Source: Acidimicrobiaceae bacterium (lineage in GTDB: Bacteria > Actinomycetota > Acidimicrobiia > Acidimicrobiales > RAAP-2). From it: a DNA stretch of 53,743 nucleotides. Location of the stretch: NCBI GenBank assembly GCA_003164095.1, contig PLRX01000081.1:1-53743 (forward strand). The letters are read 5' to 3'. How positions within the stretch are numbered: position 1 is the first letter of the stretch; every line of letters starts with the position of its first letter. The notes below the pieces were generated by a model, which made no database searches, was not told where the DNA came from, and saw only the letters and a list, made by a program, of their open reading frames with translations. Made by a program: the position numbers and the translations under genes. Shown here one piece after another: positions 1 through 10,372 of the stretch.

Positions 1-63
1 CTCATCGACGCCCGCCACCCGCTCCACAAGCTGTCCGAGTACAGCGCCATCGAGTTCGGCTGA
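1..63 (+). CDS. C-terminal end of an unidentified protein
   Basis: Frame 1 is open from the window edge to a TGA at 61-63 and encodes the last 20 residues of a protein, ending HKLSEYSAIEFG. GC-rich third positions fit a real gene. The rest lies outside the window and the fragment is too short to assign a family. The lipoprotein gene starts 18 bases downstream on the same strand. Confidence 0.5.
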   Translation, partial: LIDARHPLHKLSEYSAIEFG

Positions 64-81
64 GCCGCGGCGCCGATCCGG

Positions 82-897
82 GTGCCGCACCTCTGCCACG
101 CTGGGCGCCCGGCAAGAGGTGCCGGGCTACTCGGCGACCTGGCACTCGTGCCGATCCTGTTGGTGGCGGCGTGTGGAGGTCCTGGTTCGTCGGCCCCGAC
201 GTCCGTTCCCCTAGCGCTGGCCCGCATCCGGCAGGCGGTCGCCCGCACCGAGGCGGCAGGCACGGCACACCTCGTCGAGACCTCGGACACCCGGTCGGCG
301 CTCGGCGCGACCAGCGCCCAGCCCATCACCGAGGTCGCACTGACCGTCGTCGGTGACATCCGCTTCGCCGGACCCGACCTGTCGCTGACCACCACGAGCC
401 GGTCGGTCCTGCCGGCTCAGACCTCTAACACGGTCGGCACCAGTTCGTCACTGACGATCTACGTCGGGCGGCACCTCTATCTGGGGATCCCGCCCGGTCC
501 CCAGTGGGCCGAGGCGCCGTACCGCACTCCCTACGCCTACCTGGGGGCCGTCACCACCCGGACCCTCGAGACCGCACGGGGCCCGGTCACCGACGTCGGG
601 AGCCGGGAGGTCGACGGACAGCCGGCCACCGGGTACCTCGTCCCCGTGCCCAGTTCGGTGGGGACCGTCCCGCTGACCGACTCGCACAACCAGCCGTACA
701 CGGAACGGTTCACCTTCGCCCCGTTCACGCTCTCCGTCTGGCTCGACGGCACGGGCCGGATCGTACGGACGTCGGGCACAGTCGTCGTGACGTCGTCCAA
801 GGACGCCGGGACGGTACGGGAGGAGACGACCACGATTCTGTCCGCGTTCGGCGAGCCCGTGCACATCGTCGCCCCCGCTGTCGCGTTGCGCAGCTGA
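82..897 (+). CDS. Putative secreted lipoprotein, 271 aa
   Basis: A GTG start gives an N-terminus with a short hydrophobic stretch ending in a lipobox-like LVAAC (Cys about residue 31), so the mature protein is probably a lipid-anchored, extracytoplasmic protein. The rest is Thr/Ser/Val-rich and predicted beta-rich, with phrases such as LTIYVGRHLYLGIP and REVDGQPATGYLVPVP. These resemble the LppX/LprG-like fold of actinobacterial lipoproteins, but I cannot confirm that from sequence alone. The signal peptide is unusual because an Asp lies just before the hydrophobic core. No catalytic motif is visible. The next gene starts 34 bases later with its own promoter-like hexamer, so the two need not be cotranscribed. 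Confidence 0.7.
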   Translation: MPHLCHAGRPARGAGLLGDLALVPILLVAACGGPGSSAPTSVPLALARIRQAVARTEAAGTAHLVETSDTRSALGATSAQPITEVALTVVGDIRFAGPDLSLTTTSRSVLPAQTSNTVGTSSSLTIYVGRHLYLGIPPGPQWAEAPYRTPYAYLGAVTTRTLETARGPVTDVGSREVDGQPATGYLVPVPSSVGTVPLTDSHNQPYTERFTFAPFTLSVWLDGTGRIVRTSGTVVVTSSKDAGTVREETTTILSAFGEPVHIVAPAVALRS

Positions 898-918
898 CGC
901 GGCCGATGGCGACCGAAG

Positions 919-931
919 TACGGTCTGGGTC
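919..931 (+). promoter_or_regulatory. Leaderless-type -10 element (TACGGT, 7-bp spacer)
   Basis: TACGGT at 919-924 fits TANNNT and ends 7 bases before the ATG at 932, so transcription would start at or next to the start codon. No ribosome binding site is visible. The same arrangement recurs at several other genes in the window. Confidence 0.5.
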
Positions 932-1126
932 ATGGGTCCCGTGCTCTACGCGATGCTGCGGAAGTACTGGCTGACCCTGATCGGCATCGCCGTCCTGGTG
1001 GTCACGCTGTTCCTCCCTCACGGGGCGACCCGCGACTGGCTCCTGCTCGTTGCCTTCCTGCTGGTGATGGCCCAGACCGTACTGAACGCCATCAGCGCCC
1101 GGGGCCGTCCGACCCCCGACAGCTGA
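932..1126 (+). CDS. Small two-helix membrane protein, 64 aa
   Basis: The 64-residue product has two clear hydrophobic segments (about residues 14-28 and 36-52) joined by a short loop, PHGATRDW, and ends in a polar tail. It is probably an inner-membrane protein of unknown function. No Shine-Dalgarno sequence precedes the ATG; a TACGGT hexamer 7 bases upstream suggests a leaderless transcript. It converges on the alpha/beta hydrolase gene, with 27 bases between the stop codons. Confidence 0.6.
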   Translation: MGPVLYAMLRKYWLTLIGIAVLVVTLFLPHGATRDWLLLVAFLLVMAQTVLNAISARGRPTPDS

Positions 1127-1153
1127 GTCCGGCCCCCGACAGCTGATCGGGGC

Positions 1154-1948
1154 CTACCCGAGGAAACGGTCCAGGAGCTCGACGACCAGGCCGGGTGTGG
1201 CGTCGATGGCCTCGTGCCCGAGACCGGAGAGGAGGGTCACTTCGTCACCCGGCACGACGGCTGCCACCTCCTCGGTGATGGTGCCGGCCCAGGCCGGGCT
1301 CCGCTCCCCCAGGAGCAGCAGCGTGGGACAGGTGACCGACCGGGCCGAGCCGACCAGGTCCGCCCCGAGCAGCGCCCGTCCCTCCCGGGGGAGCGTGGCG
1401 GACAGGACGGCCAGGATGTCGTAGGCGGGGGGTGCCGCCCGCAGCGCGTCGACCTCGGCCTCGGACAGCCCGATGATCTCCATCAGGAACCCGACCATCG
1501 CCCGACCGGCCCGACCCTCGTCGACCCAGGTGGTCAGGCGCTCCAGGAACTCCGGCGTCACGGTCTGCGGGCCGGGAGGCTCGTAGAGGACGAGGCTGCC
1601 GAACGGTGGCGCATGGCGCGCCGCGCCGAGCGTGCAGGTCGCCCCGTAACTGTGGGCGAAGACGTCGACCGGACCACCGGACGCCTCGGCCAGGGCCTCC
1701 ACCACCGCCGCCACGTCGCCGTACTCGGACTCGATGGAATACCCGGTGCCGTCGCCGCTCGACCCACGGCCACGGCGGTCCACGGCCGTCACGCGGCGGT
1801 GGGCGGTGAGCAGGTCCCAGATCGGTGCCCAGCTCTCGATCTGACCGGCGCCGCCGTGTACGAGCAGCAGCGGCGGGCCCTCGCCGGCCGTCAGCAGCCC
1901 GAGGGGCACCCCGTCGGCACCTGTCACCTCATGGCGAGTCCCGTCCAT
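1154..1948 (-). CDS. Alpha/beta hydrolase, 264 aa
   Basis: A cytoplasmic alpha/beta-hydrolase-fold protein. The oxyanion-hole region LLLVHGGAG lies near the N-terminus, the nucleophile elbow is AHSYG (a variant of G-x-S-x-G), and the probable catalytic His is in LSGLGHEAID near the C-terminus. An acidic residue in LLLGERSP may complete the triad. The cap region is short. The frame is open further upstream to 2008, but the ATG at 1948 is preceded by GGGAGGA at a good distance, so it is chosen. The substrate cannot be deduced; family members are esterases, lactonases or C-C hydrolases. It stands alone between convergent small genes and the ATP synthase operon. Confidence 0.85.
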   Translation of the reverse strand: MDGTRHEVTGADGVPLGLLTAGEGPPLLLVHGGAGQIESWAPIWDLLTAHRRVTAVDRRGRGSSGDGTGYSIESEYGDVAAVVEALAEASGGPVDVFAHSYGATCTLGAARHAPPFGSLVLYEPPGPQTVTPEFLERLTTWVDEGRAGRAMVGFLMEIIGLSEAEVDALRAAPPAYDILAVLSATLPREGRALLGADLVGSARSVTCPTLLLLGERSPAWAGTITEEVAAVVPGDEVTLLSGLGHEAIDATPGLVVELLDRFLG

Positions 1949-2057
1949 GTCCGTCCTCCCTGCCCGTCCGATCGTCCGTCGTGCCACTCGTGGCGAGCCT
2001 ACGGGCACGACGGACCATCAGGAAGGGAGTCGCACGGACCGCCCGGGGGCAGCGGGG

Positions 2058-2570
2058 TCAGGCGGTGGTGGTGGCGGAGGAGGCGTCGACCGCCTCCAGG
2101 CGCACCTGGGCACGACGGAGGGCGGCCTCGGCCTCGACCCGCTCGGGGTCGGCCTCCTCGCCCTCGGCCGGGGTGCGGTTGGCGCTCCCACCCAGCTCGG
2201 CCACGCGGGCCTCTGTCGCCTCGAGGGCGGCACGGGCCCGGTCGACGTCGATCTCCTCGGCCAGCTCGGCCACACCGACCAGCAGGGTGACCCTGCTGCC
2301 GGTGGTGTCGTCGCCGGCCCCGTCGGCGTCGAGTGGCACACCCTGCTCCACCTGGGTGAAGCCGCCGTGGACGGCTACCCGGACGTCGTCGCCCTCCGGC
2401 CGGACGACCCGGACCACGCCGGGCTGGACGGTGCCCACCAGCGGCGAGTGGCCGGCCAGGAAGGTCACGTCACCCTCGCCCGTGCGGAGGATCACCTCGG
2501 AGGCCATCCCCGTGAGCAGGATGCGCTCCGGGGTGACCAGGTTGATCTGGAAGAGCGAGTCGTCAGCCAT
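2058..2570 (-). CDS. atpC: F-type ATP synthase epsilon subunit
   Basis: Epsilon subunit of the F1 central stalk, 170 aa, the last gene of the atp operon, 15 bases after atpD. The N-terminal beta-sandwich is recognisable from FQINLVTPERILLTG, GDVTFLAGHSPLVGTVQPG and VAVHGGFTQVEQ. The C-terminal part is helical and charged (about residues 100-165), longer than the minimal ~135-residue form and containing an acidic insert, ANRTPAEGEEADPE. In other bacteria this region can regulate ATP hydrolysis by extending along gamma; whether it does so here is inference. Confidence 0.95.
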   Translation of the reverse strand: MADDSLFQINLVTPERILLTGMASEVILRTGEGDVTFLAGHSPLVGTVQPGVVRVVRPEGDDVRVAVHGGFTQVEQGVPLDADGAGDDTTGSRVTLLVGVAELAEEIDVDRARAALEATEARVAELGGSANRTPAEGEEADPERVEAEAALRRAQVRLEAVDASSATTTA

Positions 2571-2585
2571 GGCCGTGCGCCCCGG

Positions 2586-4055
<1,470 letters not shown>

Positions 4056-4114
4056 TCAGATGCTGCGATGTCGGTCGTGGTGGCGGTGGGATCGGCGGGG
4101 TGGACGGACACGGG

Positions 4115-5092
4115 TCAGACCGTCGTCTCGATGACGAGGCCGGCCTCGTCGCCCTCGTCGCCGGCCCGCAGTGCCTCGGCACCACTGACGATCTCCATGA
4201 TCTCGGTGGTGATGGTGTCCTGGCGGGCACGGTTCATGATCCGCGAGTACTTCTTGATGAGCTCGCCGGCGTTCTCGGTGGCGGCCGCCATGGCCCGCTG
4301 CCGGGAAGTGAGCTCCGAGGCCGATGCCTCGAGCAGCGCGGCGAAGATCTGGGTCTCGGCGGCCCGGGGGGCCAGGTCGACGAGGAGGAGGGCGGCGTCG
4401 GGCTCGAACTCGGTATAGCCCTGCTTGACGTCGACCTCGTGGGGGGCGATGTCGCGGCTCCCGGGTTCGTGCTGATGGTCGGCCTTCTGCTCGCCGTTGC
4501 GGGGGTCGACGAGGGGGAGCAGCTGGCGCACCTCCACGCGCTGGGACCCGGCGCTGAGGAACCGGGTGGAGACCACCACGACGAGGTCGACCTCGCCGTT
4601 GACGAAGGGCGTGACGGCGGCGGCGGCCACGTCACGGGCGTCGGCGAACGTCGGGCGCTCGGACATCCCGAGGAACGACTGTTCGACCGCCTGGCCCCGG
4701 AACCGGAAGTACCCCTGGGCCTTCTTGCCCACGGTGACCAGCCGGGTCTCGATGCCCTCGGCCTCCTGGGTGGCCAGCAGGCGCTCGGTCGCCCGGAACA
4801 CCGACGTGTTGTAGCCGCCGCACAGTCCGCGGTCGGCCACGATGCCCAGCACCAGGACCCTGGTGACCTCCTCGGGGGTCCCGAGCAGCCGGCCGGCGGC
4901 CGCCGGGTCACCGAGGGCGGTCTCGAGGACGATGCGGGCCATGCCCTCCTGGTAGGGACGAGCGGCGGCGATACGGCCCTGGGCGCGCACGATCTGCGAC
5001 GCGGCGATCAGCTCCATCGCCTTGGTGATCTTCTGGGTCGACTTGATGCTCCGGATCCGTCGACGAAGGATGCGCTCCTGGCCACCTGCCAT
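4115..5092 (-). CDS. atpG: F-type ATP synthase gamma subunit
   Basis: Rotor shaft subunit, 325 aa. The N-terminal helix has the hallmark RRIRSIKSTQKITKAMELIA, and the C-terminal helix has ENAGELIKKYSRIMNRARQ followed by TTEIMEIVSGAEAL. It is longer than the ~290-residue norm because of a polar insert around NGEQKADHQHEPGS (about residues 200-215), comparable to the extra gamma loop known in mycobacteria, although homology of the insert is not shown. The start lies 3 bases after the atpA stop and has only a weak ribosome binding site, so translational coupling is likely. Confidence 0.96.
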   Translation of the reverse strand: MAGGQERILRRRIRSIKSTQKITKAMELIAASQIVRAQGRIAAARPYQEGMARIVLETALGDPAAAGRLLGTPEEVTRVLVLGIVADRGLCGGYNTSVFRATERLLATQEAEGIETRLVTVGKKAQGYFRFRGQAVEQSFLGMSERPTFADARDVAAAAVTPFVNGEVDLVVVVSTRFLSAGSQRVEVRQLLPLVDPRNGEQKADHQHEPGSRDIAPHEVDVKQGYTEFEPDAALLLVDLAPRAAETQIFAALLEASASELTSRQRAMAAATENAGELIKKYSRIMNRARQDTITTEIMEIVSGAEALRAGDEGDEAGLVIETTV

Positions 5093-5095
5093 CGG

Positions 5096-6619
5096 TCAGT
5101 CGACCTTCCCGGTATCGAACGCGTCCGTGAACTTGCGCAGCGCGTCGGCCAGTGCGTCGCCCTCGGGCAGCTTGCCCGACGTGCGGATGCCCTCCAGGAG
5201 GTCGGCGTGGCTGGCCCGGAAGTGGGCACGGACCTCGGCCTCGTAGCGCTGGACCTCGCTGACGGGGATCCCGTCCACGTAACCCTCGGAACCGGCGTAG
5301 ATCACCAGGACCTGTTCCTCGACCGGGACAGGCTGGTTGAGGCCCTGCTTCAGGAGCTCGGTGAGCCGGTAGCCGCGGTCGAGCTGGGCCTGGGAGACCT
5401 TGTCGAGCTCGGACCCGAACGTGGCGAAGGCCTCGAGCTCGCGGAACTGGGCGAGGTCGATCTTCAGGGTGCCCGACACCGACTTCATGGCCTTGATCTG
5501 GGCGGCACTCCCCACCCGACTGACCGAGATGCCGACGTTGATGGCGGGACGGACGCCGGCGTAGAAGAGCTCCGACTCGAGGAACACCTGGCCGTCGGTG
5601 ATCGAGATCACGTTGGTCGGGATGTAGGCCGACACGTCCCCGGCCTTCGTCTCGATGATCGGGAGCGCGGTCAGCGATCCGCCGCCGGCCTCGTCGGACA
5701 GCTTGGCGGCCCGCTCCAGGAGCCGGCTGTGCAGGTAGAACACGTCGCCCGGGTAGGCCTCACGACCCGGCGGGCGCCGCAGCAGCAGCGACATCTGGCG
5801 GTAGGCCTCGGCCTGCTTGGACAGGTCGTCGTAGACGATGAGGGCGTGCTCGCCGTTGTCCATCCAGTGCTGGCCCATGGCGCACCCGGCGTAGGGGGCC
5901 AGGTACTTGAACGGCGCCGGGTCGGCGGCGCCGGCCAGGACGACCACGGTGTACTCGAGGGCGCCGTAGCGCTCGAGGGTGGCGACGGTCTGGGCGACCG
6001 AGGACTCCTTCTGGCCGATGGCCACATAGATGCACTTCACCCCCAGGCCCTTCTGGTTGAGGATGGTGTCGATGGCGACGGTGGTCTTGCCCGTCTTGCG
6101 GTCGCCGATGATGAGCTCGCGCTGGCCGCGGCCGATCGGGGTCATGGCGTCGATGGCCTTGATGCCGGTCTGGAGGGGCTCGTTCACCGGCTGGCGCTTC
6201 ACGATGCCGGGAGCCTGGACCTCGAGACGCCGGGTCTCGGTCGTGGCGATGGGGCCCTTGCCGTCGACCGGCTCGCCCAAGGCGTTGACCACGCGGCCGA
6301 GGAGGGCGTCGCCCACCCGGACCGAGAGGATGCGCCCGGTCGCCTTGACCAGCTGCTCCTCCTCGAGGCCCGTGTCCTCCCCCAGGATGACGGCGCCGAT
6401 GGTCTCCTCGTCCAGGTTGAGGGCCAGGCCCTCCGTCCCGTCCTGGAACTCGAGGATCTCGTTGACCGCGCAGCCCGGGAGCCCGGTGATGCGCGCGATG
6501 CCGTCGCCGACCTCGACGATGCGTCCGACCTGCTCGGTCCCGACCTCGGGCGTGTAGTCGTCGACGTACTGCTTGAGCGCAGCCGTGATCTCGTCGGCGT
6601 TGATGGTCAGCTCAGCCAT
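5096..6619 (-). CDS. atpA: F-type ATP synthase alpha subunit
   Basis: Non-catalytic nucleotide-binding alpha subunit, 507 aa. It has the P-loop [15 protein letters not shown], the Walker B strand [12 protein letters not shown], and [19 protein letters not shown] with the conserved arginine that completes the catalytic site of beta. The N-terminus, [18 protein letters not shown], is the segment that binds the delta subunit. An AAGGGAAG ribosome binding site precedes the ATG. The start overlaps the 3' end of atpH by 8 bases. Confidence 0.98.
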   Translation of the reverse strand: MAELTINADEITAALKQYVDDYTPEVGTEQVGRIVEVGDGIARITGLPGCAVNEILEFQDGTEGLALNLDEETIGAVILGEDTGLEEEQLVKATGRILSVRVGDALLGRVVNALGEPVDGKGPIATTETRRLEVQAPGIVKRQPVNEPLQTGIKAIDAMTPIGRGQRELIIGDRKTGKTTVAIDTILNQKGLGVKCIYVAIGQKESSVAQTVATLERYGALEYTVVVLAGAADPAPFKYLAPYAGCAMGQHWMDNGEHALIVYDDLSKQAEAYRQMSLLLRRPPGREAYPGDVFYLHSRLLERAAKLSDEAGGGSLTALPIIETKAGDVSAYIPTNVISITDGQVFLESELFYAGVRPAINVGISVSRVGSAAQIKAMKSVSGTLKIDLAQFRELEAFATFGSELDKVSQAQLDRGYRLTELLKQGLNQPVPVEEQVLVIYAGSEGYVDGIPVSEVQRYEAEVRAHFRASHADLLEGIRTSGKLPEGDALADALRKFTDAFDTGKVD

Positions 6620-7565
6620 CGGTTGCTTCCCTTCGTGTTGGGGTTCCTGGAATCCGGTAGGCCTCCTCGGAGGCGAGGAGGTGCTCCTTCAATTCGTCGA
6701 TGCGGTGACGGGTGCTCGAGTCCACGAGCAGGTCGCCGACCTGGACCACCACACCGCCGAGCAGCGCGGGCACGACGGTAACCTGGAGGTCCACCGGGTT
6801 GCCGGTCAGGACCGCCAGCGCCTCGCTCAGTTCGTGCTGCTGGGCATCGCCGACGGCCGAGGCGGCCTGGACCCTGGCCACGCGCCATCCACGGGCCTTG
6901 GCCGCGTCGTCGACCAGCGTGTCGAGGGTGGCCACGATGTCGCGCGCCCGGCCGCCGCGGGCCGCGTACCGGGCCAGACGCATGGTCGCAGGCAGGACCT
7001 TGCCCTCGAGCAGGTTGCCGATGACGTCCTGGCGCACGACGACGGGGAGGTCCCGGTCGCCGAGCGCGTGGCGCAGCGGGCGGTTCGACTCGACGGTCCG
7101 GGCGAAACGGAACAGTTGGTCCTCGATCTCTTCGAGGTCCTCGGTGGTGAGCGACTCGAAGACGGCCGCCGCGTAGCCGGACACCCGGTTTCGGGAGCCC
7201 ATGCGGCCGAGGACCTCCTCGTCGAACGGCTCGACGGCCGTGGCGAGGGCGCGGGTGGCCAGGTGCTCGAGACGGGAGCCCATCCAGCGGAACGAGGTGA
7301 CGACCTCGCCCGCCGGCACCACGGTGACGGCCTGGTGGACGAGCCGCACGACCTCGGGCCGGACCTTGCCGGTCAGCAGCTGGTCGAGCAGGGCGCGGCG
7401 CGAGGCGACCGGCACCGAGCCGTCGTTGACGGCCAGGAGCAGGGCGGTGGTGCCCTCGACGACGTCGGCGACGGACTGCAGCTGCGCGCCGGCGTCGGCC
7501 AGTCCGCCGTCGGCGGACAGCGACTCCTCCATCGCGGCCAGGTAGCCCTGGAGGGCAGGGTTCAC
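6612..7565 (-). CDS. atpH: F-type ATP synthase delta subunit (duplicated N-domain)
   Basis: Peripheral-stalk delta (OSCP) subunit linking b to the top of F1. It has 317 aa against ~180 in most bacteria and ~270 in many actinobacteria. The C-terminal signature is [19 protein letters not shown] followed by [14 protein letters not shown]. The extra length comes from two copies of the OSCP-type N-terminal helical domain: residues ~8-105 and ~130-230 share the pattern Y.AA..ESL ... ADQL/EDQL ... LL.GKV.P ... V/ARLV/ARYAA. The GTG start overlaps the atpF stop as GTGA, so the genes are translationally coupled. The mycobacterial b-delta fusion is absent here. Confidence 0.93.
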   Translation of the reverse strand: MNPALQGYLAAMEESLSADGGLADAGAQLQSVADVVEGTTALLLAVNDGSVPVASRRALLDQLLTGKVRPEVVRLVHQAVTVVPAGEVVTSFRWMGSRLEHLATRALATAVEPFDEEVLGRMGSRNRVSGYAAAVFESLTTEDLEEIEDQLFRFARTVESNRPLRHALGDRDLPVVVRQDVIGNLLEGKVLPATMRLARYAARGGRARDIVATLDTLVDDAAKARGWRVARVQAASAVGDAQQHELSEALAVLTGNPVDLQVTVVPALLGGVVVQVGDLLVDSSTRHRIDELKEHLLASEEAYRIPGTPTRREATDG

Positions 7566-8101
7566 CGGGCGCCCCCGGCGCCGGCGGCGGCGCCCGACGT
7601 CTCGGCGCGCACGGCGGCGATGGCCTCGTCGATCAGGTCCTGGTGGTCCGACGTCTGGATCTCCCGGCCGATGACCCGCTCCGCGGCGGCCAGGACGATC
7701 TCGCCCACCCGGGCGGTCACCTCCTCGACCGCTGCCTGACGGGCCACGACGACCTCCGCGTCGGCCGCGGTCACGATCCGGTCGTGGACGGCCTGGCCTT
7801 CGGCGGTGGCGCTGGTGACGATCTGGTCGGCGGTGGTCTGGGCCTGGCTGATGATCTCCCGGGCATGGGTGCGGGCCTGCTCGAGCACGGCCCGACGCTC
7901 GACGTCGGCCTCCTCGGCGTCGGCCTTGGCCTTGTCGGCCGCCTCGAGCTCACCGCGGATCTGCTCCTGACGCTCGCTCAGTGCGGCGTTGAGCGGGGGC
8001 AGGACGTACTTCGTGATCACGTACAGCACGATGATGAACGCGATCAGGACCACGATGAACGTCCCGTTGGGGACGAGGAAGTTACTGGTGGCGAGAGGCA
8101 T
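7562..8101 (-). CDS. atpF: F-type ATP synthase b subunit
   Basis: Membrane-anchored peripheral-stalk subunit, about 179 aa: one N-terminal transmembrane helix (FIVVLIAFIIVLYVITKYV) followed by a long charged helix rich in Ala, Glu and Arg that forms the right-handed coiled coil. An ATG nine bases upstream (8110) is in frame, but AAGG would abut it; the ATG at 8101 has AAGGA at about 7-9 bases, so it is preferred. The stop overlaps the atpH GTG. An 88-base gap containing a hairpin separates it from atpE. Confidence 0.93.
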   Translation of the reverse strand: MPLATSNFLVPNGTFIVVLIAFIIVLYVITKYVLPPLNAALSERQEQIRGELEAADKAKADAEEADVERRAVLEQARTHAREIISQAQTTADQIVTSATAEGQAVHDRIVTAADAEVVVARQAAVEEVTARVGEIVLAAAERVIGREIQTSDHQDLIDEAIAAVRAETSGAAAGAGGAR

Positions 8102-8153
8102 GGTCGTCATCCTTGGTCGGTCGGTCGATGGTGCCCGCGGGTGCTCTCCGCGT

Positions 8154-8172
8154 CACGGCCGTCGGGGCCGTG
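8154..8172 (-). other. Intercistronic hairpin between atpE and atpF
   Basis: CACGGCC (8154-8160) and GGCCGTG (8166-8172) form a 7-bp stem with a 5-base loop in the 88-base gap after the atpE stop. No U-tract follows. It could protect the atpE mRNA or slow transcription, which would suit the high copy number of subunit c; this is inference. Confidence 0.4.
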
Positions 8173-8198
8173 CGTCAGGTCGCCCGTGCGGGCGGGGG

Positions 8199-8462
8199 TC
8201 ACTTGCCCAGCGAGAAGACGAAGAGCGCAGCGAACACCAGGTTGATGAAGTACGCCGCCTCGCAGAGGCCGACGGTCAGGAACATGATGGTCGTCAGGCG
8301 CCCCTGGGCCTCGGGCTGGCGGGCGACGCCGGCGATGGTCTGGCTGCCGGCGAGACCGTCACCGATGGAGGCGCCGACGGCGCCGCCGCCGAGTGCCAGG
8401 CCGGCGCCGATGAGGCCGCCGGCCGTCTTGATAGCGCTGGTGTAGTTGACCGGATCTGCCAT
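8199..8462 (-). CDS. atpE: F-type ATP synthase c subunit
   Basis: Proton-translocating proteolipid of the c-ring, 87 aa: two transmembrane helices with a Gly-rich first helix ([18 protein letters not shown]), the polar loop RQPE, and the ion-binding Glu at about residue 68 in [10 protein letters not shown]. The Gln/Ser residues of sodium-binding rings are not apparent, so H+ is the likely coupling ion. It has the strongest ribosome binding site of the operon (AAAGGAG, 8 bases before the ATG), as expected for a subunit present in many copies. Confidence 0.97.
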   Translation of the reverse strand: MADPVNYTSAIKTAGGLIGAGLALGGGAVGASIGDGLAGSQTIAGVARQPEAQGRLTTIMFLTVGLCEAAYFINLVFAALFVFSLGK

Positions 8463-8522
8463 GGGAACTGCTCCTTTGTTGAAGTGGTGGGTGGAATGGT
8501 CGGGTGCGAGTGGGCCGCGGCC

Positions 8523-9317
8523 TCAGTGGGGCTGGTCAGGAGCCATCGCGCTGTCGAAGTACAGGATGGTGAGGAGGGCGAAGATGAAGGCCTGGATGGC
8601 GCCGATGGCCATGTCGAAGAGCTTCCAGACCACGGTGAAGACGGACGAGAGCACACCGCCGATGACGCCGTAGGACCCGAACTTCCAGTCCACCAGCGCG
8701 GCCAGCAGGGCCAGCATCAGACCTCCGGCGAACAGGTTGCCGAAGAGACGGAGCGTGAGGGTGACCGGCTTGACCAGCTCCTCGATACCGTTCATGAACG
8801 CGTTGACGAAGAAGAGCTTCTTCGGGAACGGCTGGGCGAAGTAGTGGGCGAAGTAGCCCTTCACCCCACGGTTCTTGATGGCGGCCCGATGGACCATCAC
8901 GATCACGTAGAGGGCCATGGCCAGCGGCAGGTTGATGTCGCTCGTCGGGGCGGGCAGGAAGTCGATCGGCGATCCGATCCCCAGCGCCTCGAACAGGTTG
9001 CAGGTGAAGATGAAGACGAAGAGGGTGAGTGCCAGCGGAACGACCGCGGCACCCCGGGGCCCGATGGAGTCGTCGACCTGGGTCTGGACGGCGCCGACGG
9101 CCATCTCCCATGCCAGCTGGAACTTGCCCGGCACGCCGGAGGTGGCTTTGGAGCGGAGGATGAGCCCGAGGGTGATCACGACGGCCCCGGCGATGAGCGT
9201 CGCCCAGACGATGTCAACGTTGATGGTGAGCGGGCCCAGCTTGCGCTGGAGATGCAGTCCCGGGGTGATGACGATCCCCGCCAGCGGGGTCAGCAGGTTG
9301 GAACCCATTGCGGTCAC
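8523..9317 (-). CDS. atpB: F-type ATP synthase a subunit
   Basis: Membrane stator subunit forming the proton half-channels, 264 aa with five or six transmembrane helices. The essential-arginine helix is VTLTLRLFGNLFAGGLML, and the last helix has IGAIQAFIFALLTILYF. The GTG at 9317 overlaps the stop of the preceding gene (GTGA) and has GGAGG at a good distance. An ATG 9 bases inside (9308) is less well placed. Confidence 0.96.
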   Translation of the reverse strand: MTAMGSNLLTPLAGIVITPGLHLQRKLGPLTINVDIVWATLIAGAVVITLGLILRSKATSGVPGKFQLAWEMAVGAVQTQVDDSIGPRGAAVVPLALTLFVFIFTCNLFEALGIGSPIDFLPAPTSDINLPLAMALYVIVMVHRAAIKNRGVKGYFAHYFAQPFPKKLFFVNAFMNGIEELVKPVTLTLRLFGNLFAGGLMLALLAALVDWKFGSYGVIGGVLSSVFTVVWKLFDMAIGAIQAFIFALLTILYFDSAMAPDQPH

Positions 9318-9811
9318 GCACCTCCACGGGTGTCGTCGGCGGTCTCGATGGCTGCGGGCGACACCACGGGCTCGTTGTCGTCGATCACGTTGGCGTTGAT
9401 GACGTCGTCGACCGAGGTCATGGGGCCGGACTTGGCCATCGAGCGGGCCACGTTGGCGATCAGGAGGATCTGGAAGACGGCCAGCCCTCCGAGGACGCCG
9501 AAGCCGAGTGGCTTGGACACAAAGCAGAGGCCGAGGGCGATCACCGTGATCACGCCCATCCGGCCGAGCGTGTTGACGGCCAGCGGACGCTTGGGGTTGT
9601 CGACGTCCATGGCCGTGACCTTGTCGACCGACACCCCGATGAGCCGGAAGTTGACGAGGCCCATCGCCAGTCCGATGCAGGCGCCGAGACCGACCAGCAG
9701 GTAGCCGAACGAGACGGCGGCCACCAGCCCGGCGACACCGACGACCAGGGCGGCGCCCGTCGTGCGGCGTGCCACGTCACCGACATTGGGCAGGGAGAAG
9801 TGGGCGAACAC
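9314..9811 (-). CDS. AtpI-type (ATP synthase subunit I) membrane protein
   Basis: A 165-aa protein with four hydrophobic segments in the first ~125 residues and a polar acidic tail. Position directly before atpB, overlapping it by 4 bases, and the topology match ATP synthase subunit I, an accessory protein thought to help assemble the c-ring. Characteristic bits are GLGACIGLAMGLVNFRLIG and RMGVITVIALGLCFVSKPLG. The start is GTG. Sequence conservation in this family is low, so the assignment rests on position and topology. Confidence 0.75.
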   Translation of the reverse strand: MFAHFSLPNVGDVARRTTGAALVVGVAGLVAAVSFGYLLVGLGACIGLAMGLVNFRLIGVSVDKVTAMDVDNPKRPLAVNTLGRMGVITVIALGLCFVSKPLGFGVLGGLAVFQILLIANVARSMAKSGPMTSVDDVINANVIDDNEPVVSPAAIETADDTRGGA

Positions 9812-9833
9812 CGTCAGGCCCCCGATCTGCGTG

Positions 9834-10100
9834 TCACAGGTACTTCCGGATGGTCACGACGGCCATGGCCACGGCTGCCACGATCCCGACCGCGAGCCCG
9901 ATCAACAGGAAGGTGGGAGCCGAGTGCAGTGCGGCGTCGAGCAGCAGCCCGGCACCGACCGTCACGGCCAGGCAGAGGGCGATCGAGAGCCCCAGGCCGA
10001 GGAAGGCCACGGCCCCCGGCGACAGCCGACGGTCCTCCGGCGCCCAGTGGGGCTGTGGCTCCGGGTCGTCCGCACCGGGTGCGGGGGTGGGTTCCTCCAT
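9834..10100 (-). CDS. Small two-helix AtpZ/AtpI-like membrane protein
   Basis: An 88-aa protein with a Pro/Asp/Glu-rich N-terminus and two transmembrane helices (about residues 31-57 and 62-83). Proteins of this size at the head of atp operons belong to the AtpZ/AtpI group, proposed to take part in Mg2+/Ca2+ transport or ATP synthase assembly. It is the first gene after a 272-base non-coding stretch and 22 bases ahead of the next gene, so it probably begins the atp transcription unit. Confidence 0.65.
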   Translation of the reverse strand: MEEPTPAPGADDPEPQPHWAPEDRRLSPGAVAFLGLGLSIALCLAVTVGAGLLLDAALHSAPTFLLIGLAVGIVAAVAMAVVTIRKYL

Positions 10101-10372
10101 CTGGTGTCCGGACCGCGTCAGTCGATGTGGGGAAGGGAGGCGTCACGGTTACGTTCCGGGGTCACGCAGCGGACGAACAGGTCGTCCGGGCGGTGGTGGC
10201 GAAGGTGTGCTGGCGGACGGCGCGACCCGTCATGACGGACCCCTCGCGAGGGGTGGGAGGCCTGCAATTCACGTGGCGCATCATCGCACTATTCCCACTG
10301 ACCCGGCAAAACGCCCGAAACATGCTGTTCACGGCCGGGAAACGCGGCAGGCCGGCGAAGGTCCGAGCCAGG
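10101..10372. other. Non-coding leader ahead of the atp operon
   Basis: 272 bases between the wecA stop and the first atp gene. I see no convincing protein gene. It contains a perfect 16-base palindrome (10239-10254). This stretch probably holds the atp operon promoter, but I cannot place -35/-10 boxes with confidence. Confidence 0.5.
10239..10254. repeat. Perfect 16-bp palindrome in the atp leader
   Basis: ACCCCTCGCGAGGGGT reads the same on both strands. It may be an operator for a dimeric regulator, or the stem of a short hairpin. No U-tract adjoins it, so a classical terminator for wecA is less likely. Confidence 0.45.

Noticed and set aside
10162-10233. 23-residue ORF in the atp leader (minus strand)
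   Set aside because: No start context or amino acid bias; likely chance.
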